DNA from: DAITBA01 sp036824005 | Lineage (GTDB): Bacteria; Pseudomonadota; Gammaproteobacteria; Burkholderiales; Rhodocyclaceae | Direction of reading: 5' to 3' | NCBI GenBank assembly: GCA_036824005.1 | Contig: DAITBA010000009.1 | Coordinates: forward strand, 81,343 to 145,342 | Length of the DNA: 64,000 nt | Part shown: in pieces, positions 8,032-16,889 of the stretch | Numbering within the stretch: the first letter of the stretch is position 1 | How the letters are laid out: each line of letters starts with the position of its first letter | Program-made: the position numbers and the translations under genes | Notes under the pieces: generated by a model | Told to the model about the DNA's origin: nothing | Database searches by the model: none | Seen by the model: the letters and a program-made list of their open reading frames with translations, nothing else

Positions 8032-9225
8032 TCAGCTCAAGGCCCGCTGGATCCGTTCCAATGCGGTCTGCAGATTCTGCATCGACGTTGCGAACGAAAT
8101 CCGGAAATAGCCTTCCGCGCCAAAGGCCGAGCCTGGCACGACGGCAACTCCAGCCACCTCCAGCAGGTACTCCGAGAAAGCGATATCGTTGGCCTCCTTG
8201 AGCACGCCCCGCTTGGTTAGGCTGGTGATAGCCTCGCGCGCGTCGGGAAAAGCGTAGAACGCACCGCCCGCCTCAATGCATTTGATACCAGGGATCTCAT
8301 TGAAGCGTTTGACGACAAAGGCATGCCGCTCGCGAAATGCCTTGACCATCGGTTCTATGCAGCTCTGGTCGCCATTGAGTGCCGCTTCTGCTGCCACTTG
8401 CGAGATAGAGGTCGGATTCGAAGTGGATTGCGACTGCACGTTCTCCATGGCGGTGATGATCGGCTCCGGGCCGGCCGCGTAACCTATGCGCCAGCCCGTC
8501 ATCGAGTAGGCTTTCGACACACCATTTAGCACCATGGTCCGATCCTTCAGGTCGGGACAGGCATCCAGGATGTTGACGAACTTCGACCCTGAAAGATTGA
8601 CGTGCTCGTACATGTCGTCCGTCGCGATCAGCACGTTCGGATGGCGACGCAGGACAGCACCGAGCGCCGCAAGCTCCTCCATCGAGTAGACAGCTCCCGT
8701 CGGATTGCTCGGACTGTTAATCACCAGCATCTTCGTCCGTGGCGTGATCGCTGCGTCAAGCTGGGCCGCCGACATCCGGAAGCCTTGCTCAATTCCCGCT
8801 GGCACGATCACAGGTTTGCCCTCGGCGATTAGAACAATATCCGGATAGGAAACCCAATATGGCGCCGGGATGATTACCTCGTCTCCGGAGTTAATCACGG
8901 CTAGGCAGAGATTGAAGAAGCTCTGCTTGCCTCCGCATGACACGAGAATTTGCTTGGCCGTGTAATCGAGGCTTTGATCGCGCTTGAACTTGGCAATGAT
9001 GGCGTTCTTCAACCCGGGCGTGCCCCCCACGGGCGTGTATTTGGTGAAGCCGTTGTTGATAGCCTCGATGGCAGCGGCTTTGATGTGCTGGGGTGTGTCG
9101 AAATCCGGCTCTCCGGCGCCAAGCCCGACGATGTCCTTGCCTTCGGCCTTGAGTCTTGCTGCGCGTGCGGTGACGGCGAGAGTGGGGGATGGTTTGATCG
9201 CTTGAACGCGATTCGAGAGTGTCAT
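8032..9225 (-). CDS. PLP-dependent class I aminotransferase (aspartate type)
   Basis: 397-aa fold-type I aminotransferase of the AspAT Ib subgroup, which transfers amino groups between aspartate (and often prephenate or other acids) and 2-oxoglutarate in the cytosol. The Schiff-base lysine is Lys238 in NGVSKAYSMTGWRIGYA. Other landmarks are GAGEPDFDTP, the PAPYWVSYPD loop, NSPSNPTG and the C-terminal FRISFATS with the carboxylate-binding Arg. The ribosome site GGAG lies about 7 nt before ATG 9225. It is divergent from uvrB with about 75 bp between them. Exact substrate cannot be told from the sequence. Confidence 0.93.
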   Translation of the reverse strand: MTLSNRVQAIKPSPTLAVTARAARLKAEGKDIVGLGAGEPDFDTPQHIKAAAIEAINNGFTKYTPVGGTPGLKNAIIAKFKRDQSLDYTAKQILVSCGGKQSFFNLCLAVINSGDEVIIPAPYWVSYPDIVLIAEGKPVIVPAGIEQGFRMSAAQLDAAITPRTKMLVINSPSNPTGAVYSMEELAALGAVLRRHPNVLIATDDMYEHVNLSGSKFVNILDACPDLKDRTMVLNGVSKAYSMTGWRIGYAAGPEPIITAMENVQSQSTSNPTSISQVAAEAALNGDQSCIEPMVKAFRERHAFVVKRFNEIPGIKCIEAGGAFYAFPDAREAITSLTKRGVLKEANDIAFSEYLLEVAGVAVVPGSAFGAEGYFRISFATSMQNLQTALERIQRALS

Positions 9226-9299
9226 GTCTTTGCTCCGGAAGAGGGGCTAGAATCTACAGTTTGCGCCGACGCGCGGGCGCCAGCGTGGCAATTGTAGAC

Positions 9300-11348
9300 G
9301 TGATCATTGACTTCCCCAATAGCCCGTACAGGCTTCATCAGCCCTTTCCTCCCGCAGGCGACCAGCCTGAAGCGATACGGCAACTCGTCGAGGGCATCCA
9401 CGATGGATTGATGTACCAGACGTTGCTTGGCGTTACCGGCTCGGGCAAGACCTACACTATGGCCAACGTGATCGCGTGCCTCGGGCGTCCCGCGTTGGTT
9501 CTCGCACCAAACAAGACCCTGGCGGCGCAGCTGTACGCGGAGTTCCGCGAGTTTCTTCCCGAGAATGCCATTGAGTATTTCGTCTCCTACTACGACTACT
9601 ACCAGCCGGAAGCGTACGTCCCGTCACGCGATCTCTATATCGAGAAGGATTCGAGCATCAACGAGCACATCGAGCAGATGCGCCTGTCAGCGACGAAGTC
9701 GCTCCTGGAACGGCGCGATTGCGTGATCGTCGCTACCGTGTCCTGCATCTACGGCATCGGTGATCCCGTCGACTACCACAGTATGATCCTCCATTTGCGC
9801 GAGGGCGAGAGCCGCGCGCAGCGCGATGTCATCAGCCGCTTGGTCGAGATGCAGTACGCACGCAACGACATGGATTTCAAGCGCGGCACGTTTCGGGTTC
9901 GCGGCGATACCATCGACGTGTTCCCTGCCGAGCACGCCGAAGTGGCCGTGCGGATATCTCTTTTCGATGATCAGATCGACGCCCTGACCCTGTTCGATCC
10001 GCTGACCGGTCAGGTCAAGCAGCGGCTGGCGCGGTTTACTGTCTACCCATCGAGTCACTACGTGACGCCGCGCTCGACGACGCTGCGCGCCATCGAGGCG
10101 ATCAAAGAGGAACTGCGGGAGCGCGCCGCCTGGTTTGTTTCCCAGCACAAACTCCTCGAAGCCCAGCGCATCGAGCAACGCACGCGCTTCGATCTCGAGA
10201 TGCTGAACGAGCTGGGTTTCTGCAAGGGCATCGAAAACTACTCGCGTCACCTTTCAGGGAGGAAGGAAGGCGAGCCACCGCCCACGCTCATCGACTACCT
10301 GCCACCTGGTGCGATTCTGTTCGTGGATGAGAGCCACGTCACCATACCGCAGCTCGGCGGCATGTATCGGGGCGACCGCTCGCGCAAGCAAAATCTCGTC
10401 GATTACGGTTTCCGACTGCCTTCGGCCTTAGACAACCGGCCGCTGCGCTTCGACGAGTTCGAGCGGCTGATGCCGCAGACGATCTTCGTATCCGCGACGC
10501 CGGCCGACTACGAGCGACAACACCAGTCGCAGGTGGTCGAGCAAGTAGTGCGCCCGACCGGATTGGTGGACCCGGCGCTCGACGTGCGCCCGGCTTCCAC
10601 CCAGGTGGACGATCTTTTGGGTGAGATCAAGCTTCGCGTGCAGCGCAGCGAGCGCGTGCTGGTGACCACGCTCACCAAGCGCCTGGCCGAAGATCTTACC
10701 GACTACCTCGCCGAACATGGCGTGAAGGTGCGCTACCTACACTCGGACATCGACACAGTCGAGCGGGTGGAGATTATCCGCGATCTGCGCCTCGGAGTAT
10801 TCGATGTGCTGGTGGGCATCAACCTTCTGCGCGAGGGGCTAGATATACCGGAAGTTTCCTTGGTTGCGGTGCTCGATGCGGACAAGGAAGGATTTTTGCG
10901 TTCGACGCGCTCCCTCATCCAGACCATCGGCCGGGCCGCCCGTCACATTCACGGCACGGCAATACTCTACGCCGACACGCTTACCGACTCGATGCGCGGC
11001 GCCATCGCTGAGACCGAGCGTCGCCGCGCCAAGCAGGCGACCTACAATGAAAAGCAGGGGATCACACCCAAAACGGTAACCAAGCGCATCAAGGATATCA
11101 TCGACGGCGTTTATGACAGTGAGAACGCCCAGGGGGCAATGCGTGCCGCGCAGCAAGTGGCTCGCTATCAGGCGTTGGGCGAGAAGGACTTGGGTAAGGA
11201 AATCAAGCGGCTTGAGAAAGAGATGATCGGATTTGCGAAGAACCTTGAGTTCGAGCGCGCCGCGGCTGCCCGGGACGAGCTGTTTCGCCTGCGCAAGGAT
11301 ATCTTTGGCGATGCACATCACGAGTCGCTTCGGGAACAAGGCGAATGA
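9300..11348 (+). CDS. uvrB: Excinuclease ABC subunit B
   Basis: Nucleotide-excision repair helicase-like protein that receives damaged DNA from UvrA and recruits UvrC. With GTG 9300 as start the protein is 682 aa and begins IIDFPNSPYRLHQPF, matching the normal UvrB N-terminus; GTG 9285 is an alternative, and the frame extending to 9219 would overlap the divergent aminotransferase. Walker A is GVTGSGKT with Lys50. The beta-hairpin YYDYYQPEAYVP, the DESH box, the helicase motif around IGRAARH and a C-terminal UVR motif (KRLEKEMIGFAKNLEFE) are all present. A possible -10 (TAGAAT, 9248-9253) lies 46 nt before the start. The last codons overlap the next gene (ATGA). Confidence 0.96.
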   Translation: MIIDFPNSPYRLHQPFPPAGDQPEAIRQLVEGIHDGLMYQTLLGVTGSGKTYTMANVIACLGRPALVLAPNKTLAAQLYAEFREFLPENAIEYFVSYYDYYQPEAYVPSRDLYIEKDSSINEHIEQMRLSATKSLLERRDCVIVATVSCIYGIGDPVDYHSMILHLREGESRAQRDVISRLVEMQYARNDMDFKRGTFRVRGDTIDVFPAEHAEVAVRISLFDDQIDALTLFDPLTGQVKQRLARFTVYPSSHYVTPRSTTLRAIEAIKEELRERAAWFVSQHKLLEAQRIEQRTRFDLEMLNELGFCKGIENYSRHLSGRKEGEPPPTLIDYLPPGAILFVDESHVTIPQLGGMYRGDRSRKQNLVDYGFRLPSALDNRPLRFDEFERLMPQTIFVSATPADYERQHQSQVVEQVVRPTGLVDPALDVRPASTQVDDLLGEIKLRVQRSERVLVTTLTKRLAEDLTDYLAEHGVKVRYLHSDIDTVERVEIIRDLRLGVFDVLVGINLLREGLDIPEVSLVAVLDADKEGFLRSTRSLIQTIGRAARHIHGTAILYADTLTDSMRGAIAETERRRAKQATYNEKQGITPKTVTKRIKDIIDGVYDSENAQGAMRAAQQVARYQALGEKDLGKEIKRLEKEMIGFAKNLEFERAAAARDELFRLRKDIFGDAHHESLREQGE

Positions 11349-11812
11349 CGCGTGTTCTGTTCGTCTGTATGGGCAACATCTGCCGCTCCCCAATTGCAGA
11401 GGGGTTGGCGCGATCATACATAATTAACAGTGAGTTACGTGACTTTGTTGAAGTCGATTCTGCAGGCACACACCACTACCAGGTGGGGCGCCCGCCCGAT
11501 TCCCGTGCTCGCTGGGCAGCAGCGCAGCGCGGTGTCGATATCAGCGCCCGGCGGGCTCGGCAGATCGAATTGGCGGACTTCCAGCGCTTCGATCTGATCT
11601 TGGCGATGGACCGCCAGAATCTTGCATTCCTCCATGACATCTGTCCGGAGCATCACCGCTGCAAATTGGGACTGTTCCTGCGCTATGCCGGGGGCACAGC
11701 CCAGGAAGAAGTGCCTGATCCCTATGACGGAAGCACCGAGGATTTCGAGAACGTTACCGCGCTGATCGAGCGGGCCGCGCGCGGGCTGTTAACTGCCCTG
11801 CGCGGCCGGTGA
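11345..11812 (+). CDS. Low-molecular-weight protein-tyrosine phosphatase
   Basis: A 155-aa LMW-PTP. The catalytic P-loop CMGNICRS has the nucleophile Cys8 and Arg14, and the general acid lies in the DPYDG loop at about residue 121. It dephosphorylates phosphotyrosine, or possibly phosphoarginine, in the cytosol. The start overlaps the uvrB stop by four bases (ATGA), suggesting co-translation. It has no linked BY-kinase, so a capsule role as for Wzb is not indicated by context. Confidence 0.93.
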   Translation: MTRVLFVCMGNICRSPIAEGLARSYIINSELRDFVEVDSAGTHHYQVGRPPDSRARWAAAQRGVDISARRARQIELADFQRFDLILAMDRQNLAFLHDICPEHHRCKLGLFLRYAGGTAQEEVPDPYDGSTEDFENVTALIERAARGLLTALRGR

Positions 11813-11824
11813 AGCGCTAGCTGA

Positions 11825-14566
11825 TTACTTTCTGGTCTCGATCTGAACTAGAGGCTCGCTCGCAACAGGCGCGACCGCGCGTGGTCTGCGCTTGGGAAGG
11901 GGCTCGGCGGGCACGGCGACGTCGGGCTGTTGTAGCGGCACCCTGCTCAGGTCCGTTTCGATCATGACCAGCCCCGCGCTTTTCAGGCTGGACGCGAGAT
12001 CGGTCTGACCGGCCGGCTCTTCCTCCGCGGGCGTCGTCACGTCCGGCACAACCGGTTCGGGCGTGACCTCGCTCGCAGTCTGCAGCGCCACTTCGGTGGG
12101 CGATTCCTGGGGAGCGTGTTGCACGATGGCCGGCGGCAGCGCTTTTTCGAGTACGCTCTCGGCGGGAAACCCCACTGCTACTGGTTCAGGCGCGGATTCC
12201 CGAGCGGCGACAAAAGGCGGAAGCGCCTCCGCGACGGGTTCGACGGCTACCGCGCCGAAGGCGGTCACCAGCGCGGCCGGCTCCGGAACGGCGACGTGCT
12301 CGGCTGCTGGCTCCTGGCCGGCGACGGCTGGTGCGGCAGTGGCGGCGGCAGGTGCTTCCGGCTCCACTGCGGCATGGACTGTAGCGGGCACTGCGGTGGC
12401 CACCGCTGATTCTTCGCCGCGACGCTCGCCCTGGCCTCGGCGACCGCCTCGGCGGCCCCTGCGGCCACGCTGTCCGTTTCCAGTCTGTTCCGCGACTCCT
12501 CCGGCGTGCTCTGTAGCCGGTGCTTCCAGGGCGCCTGGGGCAACCGCTTCGGTCTTGGCCGGGGCTTCTTTCTGACCTTGCGTCACGGGCGCGCGCTGCG
12601 GGCCGGGTGACTTCTGTTCAGTGCGTTCCTGACGTCCCCGGCGCGGCTCCCTCGCGCCCGACTCGGGTTGCTCCGGTCTTTGCTGCTGTGGTCTTGTCTC
12701 TGCGCGCTCCCCACGTGCGGGACCCTCGCGCCGGCCGCGGCCGCCGCGTCGTCCTTCCCGGCCGGCTTCCCGCGTTCCTTCGCGAGTACCTTCCCGTTGT
12801 GCCGGGCGGGCAGGGGGTTCGGCAGGTGTCGGTATCGTCGGCGGCTCACCGCGGAACCAATCCATGATCTTCGCCATCAGCCCCTTGCGGGACGGAGGAA
12901 GTGCGGGCGCCGCAGGCGGGATCTCCGACATCGCGGCCGCGATCACCGGCGCAGGCTGTTCGGGCGTAATGCTTTTGACTGCGGCTTCCTGGCGCTGCGG
13001 CCGGATCTCGGCCGGCGCCCTGGGTTGCATGTAACCCTCCGCGGGCGGCACGTCCACCATCTTGTAGCTTGGCTGAGAAAGATCCTCCTGATTGAGTTGG
13101 TCGTGGCGCAATCGCGTGATCTCGTGGGCGGGCGTTTCGAGATTGACGTTCGGAATAAGAACGATATTGACCTTGTGGCGCAGCTCGATGGCGTGGATCT
13201 CGGCGCGCTTTTCATTGAGAAGGAAGGTCGCGACGTCCACTGGGACCTGCGCATGCAGCGCGCCGGTGTTTTCCTTCATCGCCTCTTCCTCGAGGATGCG
13301 CAGAATGTGGAGCGCCGCGGATTCGGTGCTGCGGATGTGGCCGGTGCCGGTGCAACGCGGGCAGGGAATGTAGCTGGTTTCGGCGAGCGCGGGGCGCAAC
13401 CGCTGGCGTGATAGTTCGAGCAGTCCGAAGCGGGAGATCTTGCTCGTCTGCACGCGCGCGCGATCGAAGTGCAGTGCCTCGCGCAGCCGGTTTTCCACCT
13501 CGCGCTGGTTGCGCTGGTTCTCCATGTCGATGAAATCGATGACGATCAGTCCCCCCAGGTCGCGCAGGCGCAGTTGGCGAGCGATCTCCTCGGACGCCTC
13601 GATGTTCGTTTTGAGCGCGGTATCTTCGATGTCCGCGCCGCGGGTAGCCCGTCCGGAATTGACGTCGATCGCCACCAGCGCCTCTGTGTGGTCGATGACG
13701 ATCGCACCGCCCGAGGGCAGCGACACCTGCCGGGCAAAGGCAGTTTCGATCTGATGCTCGATCTGGAAACGCGAAAACAGCGGCACGTCGTCACGGTAGC
13801 GTTTCACCCGCGCTACGTTCTGGGGCATGACGTGGCTCATGAACTGCTTTGCCTGCTCGTAGATATCGTCGGTGTCGATGAGAATTTCGCCGATGTCCGG
13901 CTGAAAGTAGTCACGGATGGCGCGAATGACGAGACTACCCTCCTGATATATCAGGAAGGCCCCGGTCTGGGTGCTGGCCGCACTCTCGATGGCCTTCCAC
14001 AGCTGCAACAGGTAGTTCAGGTCCCACTGCAGTTCCTCGAACGTGCGCCCGATGCCGGCGGTGCGGGCAATGAGGCTCATTCCCTGTGGAACGTCGAGCT
14101 TATCCATGACTTCGCGCAGTTCCGCGCGGTCATCGCCCTCAACGCGGCGCGACACACCGCCGCCGCGCGGATTGTTGGGCATCAGCACGAGATAACGCCC
14201 GGCCAGGCTAATGAAGGTGGTGAGCGCCGCGCCCTTGTTGCCCCGTTCGTCCTTATCCACCTGGACGATTAGTTCCTGGCCGACATGGAGCGCGTCCTGA
14301 ATACGCGCGCGCCCTGGATCGGCATCCGAGCGGAAATACGAGCGGGAGACTTCCTTGAACGGCAAAAAGCCATGACGCTCCGTGCTGTAATCGACGAAGC
14401 AGGCTTCCAGGCTGGGTTCGATGCGGGTGATAACTGCCTTATAAATGTTGCTCTTTCGTTGCTCCTTGGTGGCCGACTCAATGTCGAGGTCTATCAGCTT
14501 TTGACCATCGACGATCGCGACACGCAATTCTTCGGCCTGTGTCGCATTGAACAGCATGCGTTTCAT
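11825..14566 (-). CDS. rne: Ribonuclease E
   Basis: 913-aa endoribonuclease that organises the degradosome and initiates mRNA decay and rRNA/tRNA processing. ATG 14566 is preferred because GGGAG lies 8 nt upstream and the protein then begins MKRMLFNATQAEELRVA as in the family; an ATG seven codons earlier has no such support. The N-terminal half holds the S1 domain (about residues 36-125), the DNase I-like catalytic region with conserved Asp (AIDVNSGRATRG and IVIDFIDM) and the Zn-link CPRCTGTG. The C-terminal half, from about residue 520, is disordered and Arg/Gly/Pro/Ala-rich with RGG-like and EGTR repeats, as expected for RNA and partner binding. It is convergent with the phosphatase gene, with 12 nt between stops. 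Confidence 0.96.
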   Translation of the reverse strand: MKRMLFNATQAEELRVAIVDGQKLIDLDIESATKEQRKSNIYKAVITRIEPSLEACFVDYSTERHGFLPFKEVSRSYFRSDADPGRARIQDALHVGQELIVQVDKDERGNKGAALTTFISLAGRYLVLMPNNPRGGGVSRRVEGDDRAELREVMDKLDVPQGMSLIARTAGIGRTFEELQWDLNYLLQLWKAIESAASTQTGAFLIYQEGSLVIRAIRDYFQPDIGEILIDTDDIYEQAKQFMSHVMPQNVARVKRYRDDVPLFSRFQIEHQIETAFARQVSLPSGGAIVIDHTEALVAIDVNSGRATRGADIEDTALKTNIEASEEIARQLRLRDLGGLIVIDFIDMENQRNQREVENRLREALHFDRARVQTSKISRFGLLELSRQRLRPALAETSYIPCPRCTGTGHIRSTESAALHILRILEEEAMKENTGALHAQVPVDVATFLLNEKRAEIHAIELRHKVNIVLIPNVNLETPAHEITRLRHDQLNQEDLSQPSYKMVDVPPAEGYMQPRAPAEIRPQRQEAAVKSITPEQPAPVIAAAMSEIPPAAPALPPSRKGLMAKIMDWFRGEPPTIPTPAEPPARPAQREGTREGTREAGREGRRGGRGRREGPARGERAETRPQQQRPEQPESGAREPRRGRQERTEQKSPGPQRAPVTQGQKEAPAKTEAVAPGALEAPATEHAGGVAEQTGNGQRGRRGRRGGRRGQGERRGEESAVATAVPATVHAAVEPEAPAAATAAPAVAGQEPAAEHVAVPEPAALVTAFGAVAVEPVAEALPPFVAARESAPEPVAVGFPAESVLEKALPPAIVQHAPQESPTEVALQTASEVTPEPVVPDVTTPAEEEPAGQTDLASSLKSAGLVMIETDLSRVPLQQPDVAVPAEPLPKRRPRAVAPVASEPLVQIETRK

Positions 14567-14951
14567 TATTTGTTCTCCCGCGCGCACGTCACGGGCAGGA
14601 CAAACCGCTCGCCGCTATAACTTGCTTATCGGTTTGGCGTCATCATTAGTTTGGCAAAATGAAAGTCACGCAGATAACCACAAACTAATTTGCGAATCCG
14701 AGGGCTTGTCTCCTGCGCGCCCTGTAACGCTTCGGTCCTCAGGGCCATGCATTCTGCGAGTGCCTTGCGCGCGTAGTTCAAGTACCATCGCTACTTCCGG
14801 TGAGCGAAATTAACCGTTTTCAGTCTGTCGCGACCCCGCCAAGGAAAGCCTTCACTCCGGTCGGCCGTCTTCCGTGCGCCGATTGCCCGCCATTTCGCCC
14901 GGCACGTACGCATCAGTCATTGCTCGATAGACCTGCTGCAGTATATTTGAA
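14567..14951. promoter_or_regulatory. rne-rluC divergent intergenic region
   Basis: 385 bases between the rne start (minus) and rluC (plus), comparable to the long 361-nt RNase E leader of E. coli, where the mRNA leader controls its own decay. It contains an AT-rich 9-bp inverted repeat at 14645-14689, annotated separately. On the plus strand TTGCTC (14920-14925) and TATATT (14942-14947), 16 nt apart, resemble a promoter, but its start point would fall at or after the annotated rluC ATG. No coding frame here is credible. Confidence 0.55.
14645..14689 (-). repeat. Inverted repeat in the rne leader
   Basis: ATTAGTTTG (14645-14653) and CAAACTAAT (14681-14689) are exact 9-nt complements separated by 27 nt, 79-123 nt upstream of the rne start codon. 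In the rne transcript this forms an A/U-rich stem-loop. In E. coli, hairpins in the rne leader are the targets of RNase E autoregulation; whether this one plays that part is inference. Confidence 0.5.
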
Positions 14952-15917
14952 ATGAAGGAGTTAAGCAAAACATCGGGGGTTGTGCGCCAGGTTGTCGGCG
15001 AGGAAGCGGCGAGCCAGCGCATCGACAATTTCCTGATCCGTACTTGCAAGGGCGTGCCCAAGAGCCATCTCTACCGCATCTTGCGCAGCGGCGAGGTCAG
15101 AGTAAACAGCAGGCGCGTTGCGCCGACCTATCGCTTGCAAGCCGGCGACGAAGTACGCATTCCGCCGCTACAGGTCGCCGCCCAGGAGACACTTTCGCCG
15201 CCGGCATCCCGGCGATTCGAGGTGGTCTTCGAGGACGAGCACCTTTTGGTCCTGAACAAACCGGCGGCGCTGGCGGTGCATGGTGGCAGCGGCGTCAGCT
15301 TTGGTGTCATCGAGCAGTTGCGCCAGCAGCGCCCGGATGAGCGGGGCCTCGAACTCGCCCATCGGCTGGACCGCGAAACCTCCGGGTTGCTGATTGTGGC
15401 CAAATCCCGGCGGGCATTGGCGGGCATGCATGAGATGCTGCGCGAAGGTCGAATCGAGAAGCGCTATTTGGCGCTGGTCCGGGGGGCGTGGCGCGAGGCG
15501 CGCAAAGATGTTCGCCTGTCGTTACACAAATACGTTACCAGCGAGGGCGAGCGACGCGTCGCGGTACGCTCGGATGGTCAGGCGGCCCACAGCGTTGTGC
15601 GCCTAGTTTCCCGATGGCACAACTTCAGCCTTCTGGAAGTGCAGCTGATGACCGGGCGCACCCACCAGATCCGTGTGCACCTGTCCCATCTTGGCTTTCC
15701 GCTTTGTGGCGACGACAAATACGGCGATTTCGAACTTAATAAGTCACTTCAAAAAATTGGACTTAAGCGCATGTTTTTACATGCATCGACGCTTTCGCTC
15801 CACCATCCGATAACCGGCCGGCAGCTAGAGCTGACGGCGCCGCTGCCAAAGGATTTGCAGCGGTTCCTCGGTTTGCTCGACGAACACGAGCAGCGCACCG
15901 ATGTCGCGGCTGTATGA
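14952..15917 (+). CDS. rluC: 23S rRNA pseudouridine synthase RluC type
   Basis: 321-aa RluA-family enzyme that isomerises uridines in 23S rRNA (positions 955/2504/2580 for E. coli RluC). An S4 RNA-binding domain (about residues 21-75, QRIDNFLIRTCKGVPKSHLY) precedes the catalytic domain with Asp140 in HRLDRETSG. The GRTHQIRVHLSHLGFPLCGD signature follows. The divergent rne-rluC pair is the arrangement known in E. coli and supports the RluC assignment over RluD. The start is uncertain: the AAGGAG sequence lies just after ATG 14952 rather than before it, and GTG 14982 is a possible alternative. Confidence 0.92.
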   Translation: MKELSKTSGVVRQVVGEEAASQRIDNFLIRTCKGVPKSHLYRILRSGEVRVNSRRVAPTYRLQAGDEVRIPPLQVAAQETLSPPASRRFEVVFEDEHLLVLNKPAALAVHGGSGVSFGVIEQLRQQRPDERGLELAHRLDRETSGLLIVAKSRRALAGMHEMLREGRIEKRYLALVRGAWREARKDVRLSLHKYVTSEGERRVAVRSDGQAAHSVVRLVSRWHNFSLLEVQLMTGRTHQIRVHLSHLGFPLCGDDKYGDFELNKSLQKIGLKRMFLHASTLSLHHPITGRQLELTAPLPKDLQRFLGLLDEHEQRTDVAAV

Positions 15918-16557
15918 TCTGATCGTCTTCGACTGGGACGGTACGCTCCTGGATTCGCCGCGCGCGATCGTCGCCTGCATCCAAGCTGCCTGCCGCGACC
16001 TGGGGATCGAGCCGCCGGACGATCACCGGGCCCGGCATGTCATCGGCCTGGGCCTCCACGATGCACTCAGCACAGCACTGCCACAGCTTGCGCCGTCGGA
16101 ATATTTCCGCGTCGCCGAGCGTTATCGCCACCACTTCTTGTCCATCGACGAGCAACTGAATCTCTTCGCCGGAGCCTCGGAACTCATCGAGAAGTTGCAT
16201 GCTTACGGCCTGCTCCTGGGCGTCGCCACCGGCAAGAGCCGGCGTGGCCTGGAGCGGGCATTGGCGACAAGCGGCCTCGGCGAATTCTTCCACGGCACTC
16301 GCTGTGCGGACGAAACCCATCCCAAACCGCACCCTGCGATGCTGGAAGAAATCATGGCAGAGCTCGGCGTCGGTGCCGAAAGGACCCTGATGGTAGGTGA
16401 CACGACCCACGACCTGCTCATGGCGCGCAACGCCCGCGTCGATGCCTTGGCGGTCTCATTTGGTGCGCATTCGCGGCAAAGTCTGCTGGCGGAGCAGCCG
16501 CGCATCTGTGTCGACAGCTTTGAAGAACTCGATCGATGGCTGACGAGCCAAATCTGA
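15901..16557 (+). CDS. HAD-superfamily phosphatase, phosphoglycolate phosphatase-like
   Basis: 218-aa HAD hydrolase of the Gph/PgmB subgroup. Motif I is DWDGTLLDS with nucleophile Asp11 and acid/base Asp13. Motif II is ATGKSRRG, motif III Lys in THPKPHP, and motif IV GDTTHD. A helical cap follows motif I. Proteins of this type next to rluC dephosphorylate phosphoglycolate or other small phosphoesters; the substrate is not determinable here. It overlaps rluC by 17 nt and the next gene by 22 nt, so the three are co-transcribed. Confidence 0.88.
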   Translation: MSRLYDLIVFDWDGTLLDSPRAIVACIQAACRDLGIEPPDDHRARHVIGLGLHDALSTALPQLAPSEYFRVAERYRHHFLSIDEQLNLFAGASELIEKLHAYGLLLGVATGKSRRGLERALATSGLGEFFHGTRCADETHPKPHPAMLEEIMAELGVGAERTLMVGDTTHDLLMARNARVDALAVSFGAHSRQSLLAEQPRICVDSFEELDRWLTSQI

Positions 16558-16889
16558 TTTGCGCCGCCGCAGACCTGGTGGAAGGCGGCGATGGCGCGCG
16601 CTTCGAGGTAGACTGGAATGGTGTGCCGATGCCGGCCTTCGCCGTGCGCTTTCGCGGCAATGTGTATGCGTGGCTCAATCGGTGCGCCCACATTTCCCTG
16701 GAACTGGATTGGATGCCAGGAAAGTTCTTCGACGATTCGGGCGTATACTTGATTTGCGCTACGCACGGGGCTGTCTATCGCCCCGACTCCGGGGAGTGTA
16801 TCGGCGGACCGTGTCGGGGTAGTGCGTTGACGCCGGTGCCAGTCGTCGAGCGCAATGGCGGGATCTATATCAAGCGGAGTCAGACGTAA
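16536..16889 (+). CDS. Rieske [2Fe-2S] ferredoxin
   Basis: A 117-aa single-domain Rieske protein. The ligands are Cys50-x-His52 (RCAHISLELDW) and Cys74-x2-His77 (ICATHGAVY), with GPCRG following. It has no signal peptide, so it is cytosolic, and no attached oxygenase domain, so it should act as an electron carrier. Its redox partner is not in the window. It overlaps the HAD phosphatase gene by 22 nt, and sppA begins directly after its stop codon. The same trio is often seen in betaproteobacteria, without a known reason. Confidence 0.9.
   Translation: MADEPNLICAAADLVEGGDGARFEVDWNGVPMPAFAVRFRGNVYAWLNRCAHISLELDWMPGKFFDDSGVYLICATHGAVYRPDSGECIGGPCRGSALTPVPVVERNGGIYIKRSQT

Noticed and set aside
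12063..12575. Ala/Ser/Thr-rich plus-strand frame inside rne
   Set aside because: Antisense to the low-complexity C-terminal half of RNase E; composition is a mirror of that repeat-rich region.
12740..12800. Tandem EGTR-type repeats as a mobile or satellite repeat
   Set aside because: They are part of the Arg/Gly-rich linker of RNase E, normal for this protein.
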